Below, in pieces: positions 62,108 through 64,000 of a stretch of 64,000 nt of DNA. The position numbers and the translations under genes are program-made. Location of the stretch: positions 1 through 64,000 of the forward strand of contig NZ_JQKD01000003.1 in assembly GCF_000745855.1 (NCBI RefSeq), read 5' to 3'. The DNA is from Xenophilus azovorans DSM 13620. Lineage in GTDB: Bacteria; Pseudomonadota; Gammaproteobacteria; Burkholderiales; Burkholderiaceae_C. Position 1 is the first letter of the stretch. Every line of letters begins with the position of its first letter. Below the pieces are notes generated by a model. The model was not told the origin of the DNA. It was given only the letters and a program-made list of their open reading frames with translations, and ran no database searches.

Positions 62108-63997
62108 TCAGATAGGGGGGATCGACCGGTACTTGGCCGGCATGCCGGACGGGCGCCGCGGCGGTGCCAGCGCAAGCACCTCGAGCAGCCGGGCGCGCGT
62201 TTCGGCGGGGTCGATGACATCGTCGATGCCGAAGCCTTCGGCCGCCTGCAGCGCGCTCACGCGCGCGCGGATGCCGTCGATGATCTCCTGGCGGCGCGCG
62301 GCTGGGTCCGGGGCATCCACGAACTGCTTGCGGTAGGCCACGTCGACCGAGCCTTCGACCGACATCGCGCAAATCTCCGCCGTGGGCCAGGCGAGGCAGG
62401 CATCGGGCTCGAAGCCGCGGCCGCCGCACATGGCCACGTAGCCCAGGCCGTAGCCCTTGCGCAGCACGATGGAGATGCGCGGCACGGTGGCGTGGCCGAG
62501 TTCGAACAGCATCTTCGCGCTGCGCCGGCCGAGCATGCTGCGCTCGGCCTCGGAGCCGATCGACATGCCCGGGATGTCCACCAGGTAGATGAGCGGGAGG
62601 CCGTAGGCGTCGCACAGCGCTATGAAGCGCGCGGCCTTCTCCGCGGCGGCGCTGTCGATCATGCCGCCCTTCACGAGCGGCTGGTTGCCGATGAAGCCGA
62701 CCGGCTGGCCGCGCAGGCGCGCGAAACTGGTGACGATGTTGGCGCCGTAGCTCGGCTTCAGCTCGAAGCAGGAGCCGGTGTCCGCGATGCCCGCGACGAC
62801 GCCGCGGATGTCGTAGCCCTGGCGGGTGTTGGCCGGCACCAGGCCGCGCAGCGATGCGCCGTCGGGCGCCGGCGCGCCGGCCGCCACGGGCGCGGGCAGG
62901 CGGGCGTTCGAAGGCAGGAACGCGAGGAAGCCGCGGATGGCCGCGAACGCCTCCTCCTCGGTGTCCACCGCCAGATCGGCCAGGCCGTGCCGGTCCACCT
63001 GCAGGGCGGCGCCGCCGAGTGCCTGGCCGCTGATGGTCTCCCCCGTGCCGGCCTTCACCAGGGCCGGCCCCGCCAGGCCCATCTCCGACTTGCCGCGCAC
63101 CATGACCACCAGGTCGGACATCGCCGAGTAGTTGGTGTTGGCCGCGAAGCCCGCGCCGAGCACCGCCGAGACGATGGGCACCCAGCCCGACAGCCAGGAG
63201 AACTCCTGGAAGATCGGCGTCGACGACGAGAACTGGCGCGAGTTTTGGCCGTCCTGGATGCGGTGGCCGCCGCCGTCGAACAGCATCACCAGCGGCATGC
63301 CGTTGCGCCGCGCCTGCGCGATGCCGCGCAGCAGCTTGCTGCGGCCCAGGTGGCCGGAGCTGCCGCCGAACACGGTGAAGTCCTGTGCCATGACGATCAC
63401 GCCGCGGCCCCCGATGCGCGCCGAGCCGATGATGAGCCCGTCGGCCGGCGCGTTGTCCGCGCCCTCCGGCATCACCAGGCCTCCCGTTTCCACGAAGCTG
63501 TCCGCGTCGCAGAGCCGGGCGATGCGCTCGCGCGCGGTCAGCGCGCCGCGGGCACGCTGCTTGGCCACCGCGTCGGGCCGGGCTTCGTCCTGCCGCGCCG
63601 CGTTGCGCTCGCGCAGTTCTTCCAGGCGGCGGGCGGCCAGCGGGTCGTCCTCGACTGCGACGCCCTCGACGGCCTCGTGCGCCACGTCCTGCGGCGCCAG
63701 CCAGAGCAGCGGGCGGCCGGCCAGCACAGCGTCGCCAAGCGTCGCCTGCAAGGACAGGATCACGCCGGACTCGGCGGCCTGCACCGCATGTTCCATCTTC
63801 ATCGCCTCGATCACGGCCAGCAGTTGGCCGCGATGCACCGGTTCGCCGGCGGCCACGGCATAGCGCACAAGCACGCCACCCATCGGGGCGGTCGCCACGA
63901 TGCACCCGGCGGGCGCGTCCTCCACCGCCGGCGCCGAGGCCGCGTCTGGATGCGAGGCAGGTGCGGGCAGCGCGGGCAGGCGCGGCTGGTGTGCCAT
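62108..63997 (-). CDS. Biotin carrier / carboxyltransferase fusion of an acyl-CoA carboxylase (possibly partial)
   Basis: A 629-aa protein with an N-terminal biotinyl domain (EAMKME at residues 64-69, biotin Lys67) fused to a full carboxyltransferase (about residues 100-620). The CT part has DGLIIGSARIGGRGVIVMAQDFTVFGGSSG and, later, LVKGGMIDSAAAEKAARFIALCD, PLIYLVDIPG and ISIVLRKGYGLGYVAMCG. It resembles the beta subunit of propionyl/methylcrotonyl/geranyl-CoA carboxylases. The ATG is 3 nt from the window edge, so it could be internal to a longer single-chain enzyme with a biotin carboxylase domain upstream. Confidence 0.85.
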   Translation of the reverse strand: MAHQPRLPALPAPASHPDAASAPAVEDAPAGCIVATAPMGGVLVRYAVAAGEPVHRGQLLAVIEAMKMEHAVQAAESGVILSLQATLGDAVLAGRPLLWLAPQDVAHEAVEGVAVEDDPLAARRLEELRERNAARQDEARPDAVAKQRARGALTARERIARLCDADSFVETGGLVMPEGADNAPADGLIIGSARIGGRGVIVMAQDFTVFGGSSGHLGRSKLLRGIAQARRNGMPLVMLFDGGGHRIQDGQNSRQFSSSTPIFQEFSWLSGWVPIVSAVLGAGFAANTNYSAMSDLVVMVRGKSEMGLAGPALVKAGTGETISGQALGGAALQVDRHGLADLAVDTEEEAFAAIRGFLAFLPSNARLPAPVAAGAPAPDGASLRGLVPANTRQGYDIRGVVAGIADTGSCFELKPSYGANIVTSFARLRGQPVGFIGNQPLVKGGMIDSAAAEKAARFIALCDAYGLPLIYLVDIPGMSIGSEAERSMLGRRSAKMLFELGHATVPRISIVLRKGYGLGYVAMCGGRGFEPDACLAWPTAEICAMSVEGSVDVAYRKQFVDAPDPAARRQEIIDGIRARVSALQAAEGFGIDDVIDPAETRARLLEVLALAPPRRPSGMPAKYRSIPPI

Positions 63998-64000
63998 CGC

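Overview
The window is a 64-kb, very GC-rich chromosomal segment from a betaproteobacterium of the order Burkholderiales, most likely Comamonadaceae. Three signs support this: the dolP-diaA-yraN / rsmI neighbourhood, a dispersed Comamonadaceae-type intergenic repeat near 3.1 kb, and seven orphan Bug-type (tripartite tricarboxylate family) periplasmic receptors. Genes are packed tightly with many ATGA/GTGA/TTGA overlaps, and no gene-free stretch exceeds about 175 bases. I saw no tRNA, rRNA, CRISPR, insertion sequence or phage gene.

Layout. 1-6 kb: end of a DUF2783-like gene, a Bug receptor, an M48 lipoprotein protease, a 3-hydroxyisobutyrate-dehydrogenase-like enzyme, then the housekeeping block dolP-diaA-yraN facing away from rsmI. 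6-12.8 kb: a leftward operon (FAD oxidoreductase, two Bug receptors, M81/MlrC peptidase, GST) with a divergent IclR regulator. 12.8-23.3 kb: a TetR regulator with a DUF35/thiolase pair on one side. On the other side is a rightward operon for acyl-CoA catabolism (AMACR-type CaiB, Bug, acyl-CoA ligase, acyl-CoA dehydrogenase, FadB/FadJ-type fusion, FAD aromatic hydroxylase). 23.3-26.2 kb: a Rieske oxygenase plus Bug pair with a divergent IclR regulator.

26-59 kb looks like one regulon. Eight copies of a 20-bp dyad (nnTCGTCG-N4-CGACGAnn) lie in six promoter regions. Where a -10 hexamer can be read, the dyad sits 20-21 nt upstream of it, i.e. centred near -42.5, the geometry of a class II LuxR-type activator. 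The only LuxR-type protein present, a 907-aa MalT-like ATPase/TPR/HTH protein, lies in the middle. Genes behind these dyads encode three ACAD10/11-type (LvaA-like) acyl-CoA kinases, two ACAD11-like dehydrogenases, a third dehydrogenase, an SMP-30 lactonase, an AMACR-type CaiB enzyme, an HSD10-like SDR, a thiolase, an AtuA-like protein, an amidohydrolase and a crotonase. Uptake systems behind them are an NitT/TauT ABC importer, a LIV importer with two tandem binding proteins, two Bug receptors and a TRAP transporter. My inference is a lactone / 4-hydroxy-acid (or branched-chain acid) degradation regulon: import, lactone opening, CoA loading, phosphorylation of the 4-hydroxyacyl-CoA, conversion by ACAD to a 3-hydroxyacyl-CoA, then oxidation and thiolysis.

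59-64 kb: a leftward operon cut by the window edge: a biotin-carrier/carboxyltransferase fusion, nitroreductase, AMACR-type CaiB and a class III CoA transferase.

All assignments come from reading motifs by eye. Substrates are inferred, not shown.
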